The notes under the pieces are model-generated. The model did no database searches and had not been told where the DNA came from. It saw nothing but the letters and a program-made list of their open reading frames with translations. Below are positions 1 to 8,640 of a DNA stretch of 64,000 nt, one piece after another; position 1 is the first letter of the stretch, and each line of letters opens with the position of its first letter. The DNA is from Bog-950 sp046329515 (lineage in GTDB: Bacteria > Bacteroidota > Bacteroidia > Chitinophagales > LD1). The stretch lies in the NCBI GenBank assembly GCA_046329515.1, contig JAXLUM010000004.1:248001-312000 (forward strand), read 5' to 3'. Both the position numbers and the translations under genes were made by a program.

Positions 1-1191
1 AATCGCGATAGTAGGGTGGATTTAATTATGGGTAAGGGTTCCAATGCTGAAAATATTGATGATTCAATACAGCACTTAAGCATTTTAATCAATTTTGGGA
101 ATGGTTCTTTCAAGAATACCGATATGGACCTACCTCGTATTCCAAATCCAATAAGCACAATAAGTATTAATGATTTTGACGGAGATAGCTTACCTGATAT
201 TTTCATTGGTTGTAGAATAGTAGCAGGAAAATTCGGAAATTTACCAAACTCGTATATTCTAAAGAATCAAAAAGGCAAAATTATTGATATTACACAAAAG
301 GTTGCACCGGAATTGTATGGACTCGGCATGGTTACTACGTCAAGCGCAGCTGACATAGATAATGATCAAATTAACGAGCTAATCGTTTCTGGAGAATTCA
401 TGCAAATCCAAATTTTCAAAAAGCACAAGGGTATTTGGAGTATTGCAACAAATAATGGATTGAAAAACACAAACGGTCTGTGGGGACATATACAGTTTGT
501 TGATATCGATAATGATGGCGACCTAGATCTCTTTGCTGGAAATTGGGGGCTGAATAGTATTTGGAGAGCAAGTATTAGCGAGCCACTCTCCCTTTGGGTA
601 AATGACTTTGATGGCAATGGTATTACTGAAGCAGTATTATTCCATTACCTTCAAAATGTTAGCGCTCCTTTTATCAATCGCGATCTTTTCTGTAAACAAA
701 TGCCCAAATTCTTCAATCAATTTAATAATTATGAAAGCTATGCTTCAGCAACAGAGAAAAGTATTTTTAATGATAAAACCTCTAACAAATCGCAAAAATT
801 AGAAGTCTTTACACTAAATACATCTTTATTTTTAAATAATGGATATGGACGATTTATTTTAAAACAACTTCCCCTTGAATTCCAAAAAGCGCCGGTTCAA
901 AGTTTCGTATTTTGGGATTTTAATGAAGACGGTAAAAAAGACGTAATAGTCCTAGGGAATAGCAACTCAAACTTTTATGATCAAGGTGATATTGATGCTC
1001 TACGTGGTACAATTTTCTTAGGGGATGGCAAAGGTAACTTCCTAAATTCGGGCAAGGATATTTTAGATAAACCCTACGTAATTAATAATTCAATTACCAT
1101 CAAGGATAAAGCTAATGGCAAAAGTCTGTTGTTACTTGGAGTCAACAACGATAGCTTAAAGATATTTACTATATCCGATCTTTACCCTTAG
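1..1191 (+). CDS. FG-GAP/VCBS repeat protein, 5'-truncated
   Basis: The reading frame is open from base 1, so the gene starts outside the window; a GTG at 16 is in frame but lies inside a repeat. At least five FG-GAP/VCBS-type calcium-binding loops of the form DxDxDG are visible, for example DFDGDSLPD, DIDNDGDLD, DFDGNG and DFNEDGKKD. Such repeats fold as blades of a secreted beta-propeller. The end of the protein has no T9SS domain. It converges on and overlaps by 23 bp a vanadium-haloperoxidase-like gene; the two families are often neighbours in Bacteroidota. Function beyond a secreted, possibly ligand-binding propeller is unknown. Base composition is AT-rich compared with most of the window. 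Confidence 0.85.
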   Translation, partial: NRDSRVDLIMGKGSNAENIDDSIQHLSILINFGNGSFKNTDMDLPRIPNPISTISINDFDGDSLPDIFIGCRIVAGKFGNLPNSYILKNQKGKIIDITQKVAPELYGLGMVTTSSAADIDNDQINELIVSGEFMQIQIFKKHKGIWSIATNNGLKNTNGLWGHIQFVDIDNDGDLDLFAGNWGLNSIWRASISEPLSLWVNDFDGNGITEAVLFHYLQNVSAPFINRDLFCKQMPKFFNQFNNYESYASATEKSIFNDKTSNKSQKLEVFTLNTSLFLNNGYGRFILKQLPLEFQKAPVQSFVFWDFNEDGKKDVIVLGNSNSNFYDQGDIDALRGTIFLGDGKGNFLNSGKDILDKPYVINNSITIKDKANGKSLLLLGVNNDSLKIFTISDLYP

Positions 1192-2512
1192 TAAGGCAAA
1201 GGGTTATATAATGACCTATTTTTAAACCTTGTTCCCGACCTTTAATACAACTATACCGAATATGAATACCTCCATAAATACGGCTTTTGCCGGCCTCTTC
1301 ACTGGCATCTAATATCGAAGTAAATGTTCTTACAGGCAAGTTATAAGGATCATTGGTATTATCTATGAATGTTATACTGTCGCCAAAATAATCGGCCAAA
1401 ACTTGCGCCGCTGCAGCGGAAATGGTGCTATGTCCACAAGTAAACTCGGGGAAAGGCGGAGTTTCTATAATTGGCTTCCAATTAGGATCTATGTATCTAT
1501 TAATATACGTTACAGGTCTCATTGTACAATACTTATACTTATTTTGCCAACAAGCAATAAACGCATCAGCCAGCGCCAAGGAAGTACGTAAATAAACATC
1601 TGCACTTTGATCTGCAGTAAGCATCCGTTTTCTACATAATATAGCCGCAATATTTATCCAATGCCCAGGCGGACCTATTTGTCTATAGTTTAACATAGTA
1701 TGCCCTTTGCTTAAAATAATCAGGGGATTATCATCCCAAAAATGAGCAATCATTATTTTAATAGAATCAAGGTGCGCGGTAGTATCATAAACTTCTTTCA
1801 TCATAGCATAAAAAAGGCTGCCCGGATTAGTATCGAAGGGAACTTCAAATTGCTTTGATTCCCAACTTGAGCTGTCGATAGCAAAAGGTCTTTGAACTCC
1901 CCAATAAGGCTCTATGGCATCCGCATACTTTGGTGGGGTAGGTTGCCAACACATAAGTGCCGAAGAAGGTTTATATATAGGCATTTTTCGGGTTTGGGAA
2001 TAGCCATCTTTTTCACTCCATGAAATTATTTCTTTGCTTAAAACTTCAGCATAGTTTTGGGAGTTAACTATAACAGAATCATCAATATGGCCCATGTAAA
2101 TCATCAAAAGAGAATCACGTAGATTGGTTAAAATCGAATCCCGATAAACAATACTATTTGCAACATTGCTGAACGCATAAATAAGAACAATCCTCTTATC
2201 AATCTTGGTAAAAGAGCTAGGTCTTGATAAGTTGCTAAGCCCGTGTAGTCTTCCTGAAAGTTGAGGATAGCCTTGAGTATTTGCGCAAAAGATTTGATAA
2301 GAAGTGACATTTGAATATGCGTAAATTCGCGACGCCACAGGAGGGCTAAACCCATCTTGTGTAATTACATTAGTAAGTCTTTCATTTAGAAGATGCAGAA
2401 GTGCTGCATCGTTTGGAATTTGGACATAGGTTCTACTATTACAACTATGCAAAAAAAATAGATTAAGGAATAACAAAACTATTAGAAGCACCTGTTTTGA
2501 TAAAATTGACAT
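1169..2512 (-). CDS. Vanadium-dependent haloperoxidase/PAP2-like lipoprotein
   Basis: A protein of 447 aa with an N-terminal lipoprotein signal (hydrophobic run ending LHSC, Cys24). The C-terminal third carries the PAP2/vanadium haloperoxidase signature: MRPVTYI followed about 25 residues later by PEFTCGHSTISAA, then a final RIYGGIHIRYS, which supply the Arg/Ser-His/His anion-binding residues of the superfamily. These enzymes oxidise halides with vanadate or act as acid phosphatases; sequence alone does not separate the two. It is anchored to the envelope and probably exported. The gene converges with the FG-GAP gene. The ATG at 2512 is followed directly by the signal sequence, so this start is well supported. 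Confidence 0.85.
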   Translation of the reverse strand: MSILSKQVLLIVLLFLNLFFLHSCNSRTYVQIPNDAALLHLLNERLTNVITQDGFSPPVASRIYAYSNVTSYQIFCANTQGYPQLSGRLHGLSNLSRPSSFTKIDKRIVLIYAFSNVANSIVYRDSILTNLRDSLLMIYMGHIDDSVIVNSQNYAEVLSKEIISWSEKDGYSQTRKMPIYKPSSALMCWQPTPPKYADAIEPYWGVQRPFAIDSSSWESKQFEVPFDTNPGSLFYAMMKEVYDTTAHLDSIKIMIAHFWDDNPLIILSKGHTMLNYRQIGPPGHWINIAAILCRKRMLTADQSADVYLRTSLALADAFIACWQNKYKYCTMRPVTYINRYIDPNWKPIIETPPFPEFTCGHSTISAAAAQVLADYFGDSITFIDNTNDPYNLPVRTFTSILDASEEAGKSRIYGGIHIRYSCIKGREQGLKIGHYITLCLTKGKDRI

Positions 2513-2846
2513 ACTCTTATTATAAAATAAATAATATGAATATAATAGGTTCTCTTATAAAATAAAAGAAATTTTCGCTTAAAATAATAAAAAACGAGAA
2601 CAATGCACTACTACGGCAAGTTAAGTAGAAGGTACGGAGTTGACCCAAATGTGGCCGCGGTGTTTTCTAGCTGTTTTATGGCTTACATATGCTTTATGGG
2701 CGCTGCTTAAATCAAACAGCCTGTCATAACGAAGGACATTCCATTATCTAAAATCAGCGTATCGTCCTGTGGTTATCTTCCGCTTTGTGATTTTGAATTA
2801 CTCCTATCAAGTCGTTTATAAAATGATATTCTACGCAGCTGTTGAG

Positions 2847-2884
2847 ATTCCGCGTTTCCCGATAGCTATCGGGAAACGCGGAAT
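2847..2884. repeat. 38-bp perfect palindrome, REP-like
   Basis: The 19-base half ATTCCGCGTTTCCCGATAG is followed at once by its exact reverse complement. The central core CCCGATAGCTATCGGG recurs at 8978-8993 inside another imperfect palindrome of the same design. It would form a cruciform or RNA hairpin. It resembles repetitive extragenic palindromes scattered in Bacteroidota genomes. Confidence 0.9.
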
Positions 2885-2996
2885 GACGGGAATGGATTTT
2901 ATTAATTACCCCCTCCGCCAAACTTCGTAAGGCTCGTCCCCCTGTTAGGGGGACAAACTTTAATGGGCAGGCACGGAATGACGAGTAGATGTAATT

Positions 2997-3098
2997 GTCC
3001 TCCGCTGGCGGAGGTGTCCGCAAGGCGGACGGAGGTGGATTGTATTTTAATTCCTCCCTCTGCCTCACTACGTTCGGCATCTCCCTCCAAAGGGAGAC
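2997..3098 (-). repeat. Composite ~105-bp repeat, copy A
   Basis: The copy runs from GTCCTCCGCTGGCGGAGG to AAGGGAGAC and contains three nested inverted repeats: CCTCCGC-tg-GCGGAGG, GTCCGC-aa-GGCGGAC and TCCCTC...GGGAG. It is in the same orientation as copy B (3711-3816) and inverted relative to the three tandem copies at 8641-8957. Confidence 0.85.
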
Positions 3099-3262
3099 AG
3101 GGTTGTCCTCCTCCCGAAGTGTCGGGATGCAAAAGCGGAAGTATTAAAGATACTTTTAACCCAAATCCTCCTTCAGTTTCTGTTTTGGTCTCAGTTGGCG
3201 TGTATAGGAGATCTATGGATTCTCTTGATTGCCTCCTCCTATTTGCTTATCTTACTATTTCA

Positions 3263-3673
3263 ATGAAGTCTGGTACATATTCGAATAACAACTACAATAA
3301 ACAGCTAAAGCCATATGCCGGTAAGCTGCGGAAAGAAATGACCAAGGCTGAAGCCTGTTTATGGAAGTACGTTCTAAGAGCGGGATTGATGAAAGGATAC
3401 ACCTTCAGACGACAACGGCCGATACTTAACTTCATTGCTGATTTCGTATGTCTTGATTTAAAAATGGTGATTGAAGTGGATGGCCTGACACATAACTTTG
3501 AGGAGGTAATAGAAAAAGATAAGCGAAAGGAATTGGCCTTACAAGAAGCTGGTTTTACAGTGCTACGTTTTACTGATGCGGAGGTGCTGAACCAAATTGA
3601 GAGCGTGCGCAATACTATAGCCAACTGGATTGAGCAGGGCAATTTCCGGCCAGGGAAACACACCAAAACCTAA
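3263..3673 (+). CDS. DUF559 (Vsr-like) endonuclease
   Basis: A 136-aa protein of the DUF559 family, which has the PD-(D/E)XK-type fold related to very-short-patch-repair endonuclease. Visible core residues are Glu30 (MTKAEACLW), Asp60 (FIADFVCL) and Glu71/Asp73 (VIEVDGLTH), with a C-terminal RFTDAEVL strand. The frame is open upstream to 2963, but that part is translated repeat; the ATG at 3263 begins just before the conserved domain and gives the usual family length. The gene lies alone between direct repeat copies A and B, which suggests it was inserted together with them or moves with them. The biological role of DUF559 nucleases is not established. Confidence 0.85.
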   Translation: MKSGTYSNNNYNKQLKPYAGKLRKEMTKAEACLWKYVLRAGLMKGYTFRRQRPILNFIADFVCLDLKMVIEVDGLTHNFEEVIEKDKRKELALQEAGFTVLRFTDAEVLNQIESVRNTIANWIEQGNFRPGKHTKT

Positions 3674-3710
3674 GGCATTAAAGCTATTTACAAATGCAGG
3701 ATGTGTTGTT

Positions 3711-3816
3711 GTTCTCCGCCGCTGGCGGAGGTGTCCGCAAGGCGGACGGAGGTGGATTGTATTTTAATTCCTCTTCCTGCCTCACTACGTTCGGCATCTC
3801 TCTCCAAAGGGAAGAC
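3711..3816 (-). repeat. Composite ~105-bp repeat, copy B
   Basis: A near-identical direct copy of 2997-3098, beginning GTTCTCCGCCGCTGGCGG and ending GGGAAGAC. Differences from copy A are a few substitutions and short indels. Together the two copies bracket the DUF559 nuclease gene. Confidence 0.85.
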
Positions 3817-3841
3817 AGGGTTGTCCTCTTCCCTATAAACG

Positions 3842-3873
3842 TTAACATTTTAAAAGTGTCAACTTGGGTCAAC
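3842..3873 (+). repeat. Island-edge element, copy 1
   Basis: Contains ACATTTTAAAAGTGTCAACT, an imperfect palindrome around TTTTAAAA, followed by TGGGTCAACC. Nearly the same 32 bases recur at 11811-11842. This copy sits 11 bp beyond the stop codon of the minus-strand response regulator. Confidence 0.75.
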
Positions 3874-3884
3874 CCTTTGGTGGG

Positions 3885-4334
3885 TTACTTAGGCGCATGG
3901 CCATCTACGCTTTTGGGTAGGCTGGCGCTTTCAAACCAAAAGCGGTAAAGGTTTTGCATTAAGGTTACAAGGCGGCCAAAGCTATCGGGCTTGCTTATGT
4001 AACAGTTAGCGCCCAGTTGGTAGCACTTGCGCACCTCATCTTCCTGGTTACTGGTGCTGAATATAGCTACCGGTATATGGCGGAATTCATCGCTGCTTTT
4101 TATGTGCGCTAATGCAGCCTTGCCATCTATGCGCGGCATGTTAAGGTCAAGCATTATTAAACTGGGTATTGATTTTTCGCCATTAAGGGCTTCTTCAAGA
4201 TAGTTGATAAGGTCTAACCCATCGTTAACAGCAATTACGGCATTGTCATGTCCAAACTCTGCAAAGGCTTTACGTACAAGTAGCTTATCATCATTGTCGT
4301 CGTCGGCAATTAATACGGTGAATTTTGAGTCCAT
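3885..4334 (-). CDS. Single-domain response regulator (CheY/Rcp1-like)
   Basis: A 149-aa receiver domain with no output domain. The phosphorylation pocket is complete: Asp11/Asp12 (IADDDND), phosphoacceptor Asp63 (IMLDLNMPRIDG), Thr94 (IFSTSNQ) and Lys115 (ISKPDSF). The extended sequence after LDLNMPRIDG and the length fit the Rcp1 type, which often works with multi-PAS histidine kinases. A kinase of that kind is encoded at 6119, so the two could form a pair, but they are separated by an unrelated gene and lie on opposite strands. Without an output domain it must act by protein contact or in a phosphorelay. Confidence 0.93.
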   Translation of the reverse strand: MDSKFTVLIADDDNDDKLLVRKAFAEFGHDNAVIAVNDGLDLINYLEEALNGEKSIPSLIMLDLNMPRIDGKAALAHIKSSDEFRHIPVAIFSTSNQEDEVRKCYQLGANCYISKPDSFGRLVTLMQNLYRFWFESASLPKSVDGHAPK

Positions 4335-4539
4335 ACATTAACAACTGCACAAGGCAGTATTTAGTATGTAAGGTGGGTATATAGCAGGTGCATAAACGAA
4401 AATGCCGGCCTTGCGACCGGCAAATTCCAAAACGGCACTAAATGAAACTCTTTAAATCTCTTTGTGGTGTGCCTTTTACGAGTATAAGTTCCCCGCTTTC
4501 CGATAGTGGATACAGAAAGTTAACCGGGGAGTGTAAGGT

Positions 4540-4569
4540 AACCCTGCCAGTCTCCCCAAAGGCAGGGTT
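4540..4569 (-). other. Hairpin downstream of the PLP-enzyme gene
   Basis: AACCCTGCC and GGCAGGGTT form a perfect 9-bp stem around 12 bases, 23 bp past the stop of the minus-strand gene. No T-tract follows on the minus strand, so intrinsic termination is doubtful. A second potential stem (CCCCG-CTTTC paired with GAAAG...CGGGG) lies next to it at 4491-4529. Confidence 0.4.
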
Positions 4570-4591
4570 TAAGCATAGATAAAATCTACCC

Positions 4592-5896
4592 CTATGCAAT
4601 TTTACGAATCAGAGCAGCCTCGGCGTTAGCCACCCCTGCGGTTTGAGGGTTGGTCATATTAAACGCTTCGTAAATCTGCTCCATCGAGTATCCTTCTTCC
4701 TTCATAAATTTAGGAAGTGCGTAAGCTATATGTTCAAGCAGTTGGTGAATTTCCTGCAGGCTGTGGTGGTTGGTGGTTACAATACGCAGGCCGGTGTTTT
4801 TCATCGGCACAACCGGGAAGATTATGTGGTTCACATAAAAACCTTCCTTCATTAAGTACTGCGTTACCTTGTAGCCAATTTCATTGGTGCCGGTACCTAT
4901 GTAGAATATCGGCTTCATTTCATTATTCACTACAGGTAAACCCAGGCGGCGCGCAGTTTGCGTAAAGTAGAACATGCGCTCGTAAAGGTCGTTCTGTAAT
5001 GTTTCAATTTCGGGGCTAAGGTGTATGTTGGCTGAAGCAATACCGGCGGCAAGTACCGCAGGTTGCAGCGGGCCGCTGAATATTAAGCTGCTGCCGCAGT
5101 TGCGTATAAGTGTTTTCTGTTCTTCATCATTAAATACCAATGCGCCACCGCAGCTGCCAAAGCCTTTTGCCAGGCTTGAAGTAACAATCATACGTGGGTG
5201 GAAAGGCATTTTGCTCAAGGTAAAGCCACGGCCATGTTTACCGGCCCAGCTCATACCGTGGGCATCATCTACATACAGGTTAAACTGTTCGTAACGGTTT
5301 AACAGGTCCTGTAGGTCGCTGATTGGTGAAGGGTCGCCCAGCATGCTGTATATGCCATCAAACATGTACCATACACGGTCGTGGTTTTGGCGTAAAATCT
5401 GTATACGGGTTTCAAGCAGGTCAATACGGCTGTGTTTCAGGGTTTCAACATGCACGCCATCGGGCTTACACATTTGCACAGCGTTTTTAATACTGTTGTG
5501 GCACTGGGCATCCATAATAATTGCGTCGGTTGGGCTCATTATTACAGGTATAATGCTCATGTGGCCAAGGCTGGTAGTGGCAGCCAGCAGGGTTGGCTTA
5601 CCGAAAATTTCGCCAAGCTTACTTTCCAGTTCTTCATACATGCCTAACTGGGCGCTGCTACGGCTACAGCTAAACTGGGTGCCAAAGCGTTCAACCGCCT
5701 CAATAGAAGCCTGCTTAAGGCGCTGGTCGGTTTCAAGGCCTAAATAGCTGCAACTGGCAAAGTAGTTATAGGTTTGGCCCTTTACCGTAATGTGCTTTCC
5801 GTCAAAGCTCTCATTCTCAAGGTTTAAGTGGCTCAATCCCAGCTCACGACTCTTGTTCATGAGCTTGTTGATTTGTTCAGAAAATTCTTTTCTCAT
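4592..5896 (-). CDS. Alpha-oxoamine synthase family PLP enzyme
   Basis: A 434-aa fold-type I PLP enzyme of the family that includes serine palmitoyltransferase, 8-amino-7-oxononanoate synthase and CqsA. The cofactor site is visible: His133 (QCHNSI), Asp211/His213 (VDDAHGMSW) and the Schiff-base lysine Lys244 (SSLAKGFGSCGG). Such enzymes condense an amino acid with an acyl thioester and release CO2. It is clearly distinct from the bioF of this window (43490), so biotin synthesis is unlikely to be its job. Sphingolipid-base synthesis or a secondary metabolite is possible, but substrate cannot be read from sequence. It is transcribed divergently from the sensor kinase at 6119. Confidence 0.85.
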   Translation of the reverse strand: MRKEFSEQINKLMNKSRELGLSHLNLENESFDGKHITVKGQTYNYFASCSYLGLETDQRLKQASIEAVERFGTQFSCSRSSAQLGMYEELESKLGEIFGKPTLLAATTSLGHMSIIPVIMSPTDAIIMDAQCHNSIKNAVQMCKPDGVHVETLKHSRIDLLETRIQILRQNHDRVWYMFDGIYSMLGDPSPISDLQDLLNRYEQFNLYVDDAHGMSWAGKHGRGFTLSKMPFHPRMIVTSSLAKGFGSCGGALVFNDEEQKTLIRNCGSSLIFSGPLQPAVLAAGIASANIHLSPEIETLQNDLYERMFYFTQTARRLGLPVVNNEMKPIFYIGTGTNEIGYKVTQYLMKEGFYVNHIIFPVVPMKNTGLRIVTTNHHSLQEIHQLLEHIAYALPKFMKEEGYSMEQIYEAFNMTNPQTAGVANAEAALIRKIA

Positions 5897-6118
5897 AGTG
5901 CGTTTTGTTTTGGGAGAACAAAGTAAAGATGGAAAAAATCACGGATACTCAATAGGTTACAAGTTAAATATCATATTTCACAACAAACACTTGGTGGTTT
6001 ACAACATATAGTTTGTATTATCCACAAGGCACCGTTTGTTTCTTCTTGTTTGTTAAAACGGGGGGGTATATCTTATTTCTATTTTTACCGTATAAGTAAG
6101 CTGTTTAAAGGTAACCGA

Positions 6119-8629
6119 GTGCTAAAAGGAAAGGTAAAATCCTTGTGGCAGGAACAATTTCTGAAGGAGAGAGTTGTTTCAGCCCTCATATTCTTAACGT
6201 ATGCGTTAGGCAATCTTATCGAGTATTTCTCGGGTAAGCTTACTGACGATTCCCCTATTTTCTGGATACTGGCCCTGGTATTTACGGGTGCAACCTTTAT
6301 CATTTCGTTTACCAAATGGAAAGAATACACCAGTATTTTCTTTAAAGTAATGTTGGTGTACATCAACTTTCAGGTGGCGTATGTGTACGGCCAAAGTACC
6401 GTAAGCGGCCAAAAGGAAGCGGAGCCCTTTTACTTAATGACCATTTACGTGGTGTTTGTTATAGTAACCCAGGTGGCAGATACCCGTGCGGAGTTGGTGC
6501 TTATTGCCTTATCTGAAGCAATTATGGTAGGCGGTGTGTGCTACGTTTACCGCGATTCAGACCCTATACTGCTGGAACCACTTCAGTTGTTGATGCTGGG
6601 CTTTGTACTGGTAGGTTCGGTAATTATCGGTTTTCAGCGCTTGCGCTTAACACAGGTGGCCGGCGGGGCTGCCATTCATTTCAGGGCTTTAACTGAGAAT
6701 GCGCGTGATATTCAAAGTATTATTAATAAAGATTATGGTTTTGTATATATAAATCCATCAGTTAAAGAAATAGCCGGCTACACACCGGCCGACCTGCAGA
6801 AGCAAAGCCTGTTAACCATGGTGGCCGAAGAAGACCGCAGTGGTGTAAAAGAAGCGTTAAAGGAGTTAACGCGCGAAGACGCCCAAAAGAAAAGTGTGGA
6901 ATACCGCATTATAACCAAAGAGGGGCAGGCGCTTTGGGTAGAATCTATTTTTAGCCCGTTTAAGGGGGCGGTAGATAAAAGCGGCCCGCTGATTTTTGCG
7001 GAGACCCGCGATATTGAGGTGCGCAAAAAGCTGGAAGAAGAAATTCAGTATCAAATGCGCATTGAGGAGTTGCTTATTAAGCACTCCAACAACTTTATTA
7101 ACGTAAGCCGCACCGAAATACACGGTGGCATTGACCAGGCGCTGGGCGAATTCGGCCGCATACTGGGCGCCGAGGGCGTAATGGTGTACCGCATATTCGG
7201 TAAGCTAAGCGATGAATTCCGCTCAAGCAACCAGTGGTTTATGCCCGATAACCGCCACCTTAACCAATACTTTAACTTAATAGTGCATATAAACCAGCAG
7301 CTAATTTCTTTTTTGCGCGGGCTTAACAGTAACAAAAGCAGCAAAGGAGAGTTTATTAATGCCGAGGCCCTGCACAAGGTTGATGTATTAAACGTGGCCA
7401 GGTTGGAAGGCAAACGCTTTTACACCATACCGCTGCAAAGCGGCAATGTGGTAAACGGCTTTGTTATCTTTCTGTTTAATGAAGATGCCAGAATTTCGCA
7501 GAGCAGCTTTTTTGGCCTGGTGGGTAACATGATTGCCAACGCCTTTACGCGTTTGCGCACTGAAACCCGCCTGCACGAAGCGCAGTTAACCAACGAGTTT
7601 ATTTTGCGCGCCCTGCCGGACTGGTTGTATATAGTAGATAAAAACGGTGAGTTTACCGGCACTAACCAATACAGCACGCTTGACCCTTATATACCGGACC
7701 ACGACTTAGCCGGTAAGAATTTCTATAACGTATTGCCCGATGCTATTGCCGCACAGTTTAACGATGCGCTTAACGAGGTTATTGAAACCGACTTTGTGCG
7801 TTCGTTTGAATACCAGGATACTTCAATACGCGCGGGCCGTTTCTTTAAGGTTATTCTTGCGCCGTTTAAGGCTAACGAATACCTGGTAATTATTAGGGAT
7901 ATTACTGATTTGAAAACCGCCCAGTTAGAATTGGAAAGCAAGGCCCGCAAGCTGGAGCTGAGCAACCGCGAGCTGGAGGAGTTTGCCTACGTGGTAAGCC
8001 ACGATATGAAGCAGCCTATACGCACCATTATATCGTACTTATCACTACTGCGCCGTAAGTATAAGGATAGCATTGATGCAGAAGGGCAGGAGTATATTAA
8101 CTTCAGTATTGAAGGGGCTAACAAAATGAGCGACCTCATACGCGATATATTACAGTATAGCCGTATGGAACAGCAACTGGACTTTATTAAAGAAGTGGAC
8201 CTTAACAGCATTGTAAATAAAGTGTATGGCGGCTTAAAAGAAGCCATACAAAGCAATAACGCTAAAATTACCTGCGATAGCCTGCCGGTGGTAAAAGGTA
8301 ACGATACTATGCTGCTGGAGTTGTTCCAGAACCTGATTGAGAACGGTATGAAGTACAACCGTAACGAAACCAAAACCGTTGATATTAAGCTGCACGATAA
8401 AGGCCAGTACTGGCAGTTTGACGTAAGCGATAACGGTATAGGCTTTGAGGAAAAATACGCCGACCAGATATTTAAGATATTTAAGCGCCTACACAGCGAT
8501 AACGAGTTTCAGGGTACCGGTATAGGCCTTGCCGTATGCCAAAAAGCCATTGAAAAACACGGCGGCCGAATTTGGGCCAACTCAGTGCCGGGCCAGGGCA
8601 GCACTTTCCACTTTACCTTACCGAAGTAG
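6119..8629 (+). CDS. Membrane PAS-GAF-PAS sensor histidine kinase
   Basis: A protein of about 836 aa. The N-terminal ~190 residues hold about six hydrophobic membrane segments. They are followed by a PAS domain with PAC-like tail (FVYINPSVKEIAGYTP), a GAF-like region, a second PAS domain (DWLYIVDKNGEF), a HisKA dimerisation domain with His628 (VVSHDMKQPIR) and a HATPase_c domain with N box NLIENGMKYN, G1 DNGIGF and G2 GTGIGLAV. The frame is open to a TTG at 6050, but GTG 6119 has AAAGG about ten bases upstream and begins just before the first membrane segment, so it is preferred. It is a hybrid-free kinase and must use a separate receiver, possibly the one at 3885. Confidence 0.92.
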   Translation: MLKGKVKSLWQEQFLKERVVSALIFLTYALGNLIEYFSGKLTDDSPIFWILALVFTGATFIISFTKWKEYTSIFFKVMLVYINFQVAYVYGQSTVSGQKEAEPFYLMTIYVVFVIVTQVADTRAELVLIALSEAIMVGGVCYVYRDSDPILLEPLQLLMLGFVLVGSVIIGFQRLRLTQVAGGAAIHFRALTENARDIQSIINKDYGFVYINPSVKEIAGYTPADLQKQSLLTMVAEEDRSGVKEALKELTREDAQKKSVEYRIITKEGQALWVESIFSPFKGAVDKSGPLIFAETRDIEVRKKLEEEIQYQMRIEELLIKHSNNFINVSRTEIHGGIDQALGEFGRILGAEGVMVYRIFGKLSDEFRSSNQWFMPDNRHLNQYFNLIVHINQQLISFLRGLNSNKSSKGEFINAEALHKVDVLNVARLEGKRFYTIPLQSGNVVNGFVIFLFNEDARISQSSFFGLVGNMIANAFTRLRTETRLHEAQLTNEFILRALPDWLYIVDKNGEFTGTNQYSTLDPYIPDHDLAGKNFYNVLPDAIAAQFNDALNEVIETDFVRSFEYQDTSIRAGRFFKVILAPFKANEYLVIIRDITDLKTAQLELESKARKLELSNRELEEFAYVVSHDMKQPIRTIISYLSLLRRKYKDSIDAEGQEYINFSIEGANKMSDLIRDILQYSRMEQQLDFIKEVDLNSIVNKVYGGLKEAIQSNNAKITCDSLPVVKGNDTMLLELFQNLIENGMKYNRNETKTVDIKLHDKGQYWQFDVSDNGIGFEEKYADQIFKIFKRLHSDNEFQGTGIGLAVCQKAIEKHGGRIWANSVPGQGSTFHFTLPK

Positions 8630-8640
8630 TTTAGGCAAAT

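Larger units (their letters stand above)
2513..3262. other. Intergenic repeat island, left part
   Basis: These 750 bp hold no convincing gene. They contain a 38-bp perfect palindrome (2847-2884), a short perfect hairpin GTCCCCC-tgtta-GGGGGAC (2936-2954), one complete ~102-bp composite repeat (2997-3098) and the start of a truncated further copy (from 3103). Frames open through the repeat translate to Pro/Ser/Arg-rich text typical of repeat read-through. Confidence 0.7.

Noticed and set aside
2603..2710. A 35-codon frame starting MHYYGKLSRR
   Set aside because: Short, no hydrophobic or conserved pattern and no clear initiation signal; not strong enough to call.
2754..3132. Minus-strand reading frames of 76-108 codons in the left repeat island
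   Set aside because: They translate the palindromic repeats (Pro/Ser/Arg-rich, NPPPSALRTPPP type) and have no domain.
2963..3262. N-terminal extension of the DUF559 frame
   Set aside because: It reads through repeat copy A; the conserved domain starts after ATG 3263.
4540..4569. Intrinsic terminator of the PLP-enzyme gene
   Set aside because: The stem is good but no T-run follows on the minus strand; kept only as a hairpin.
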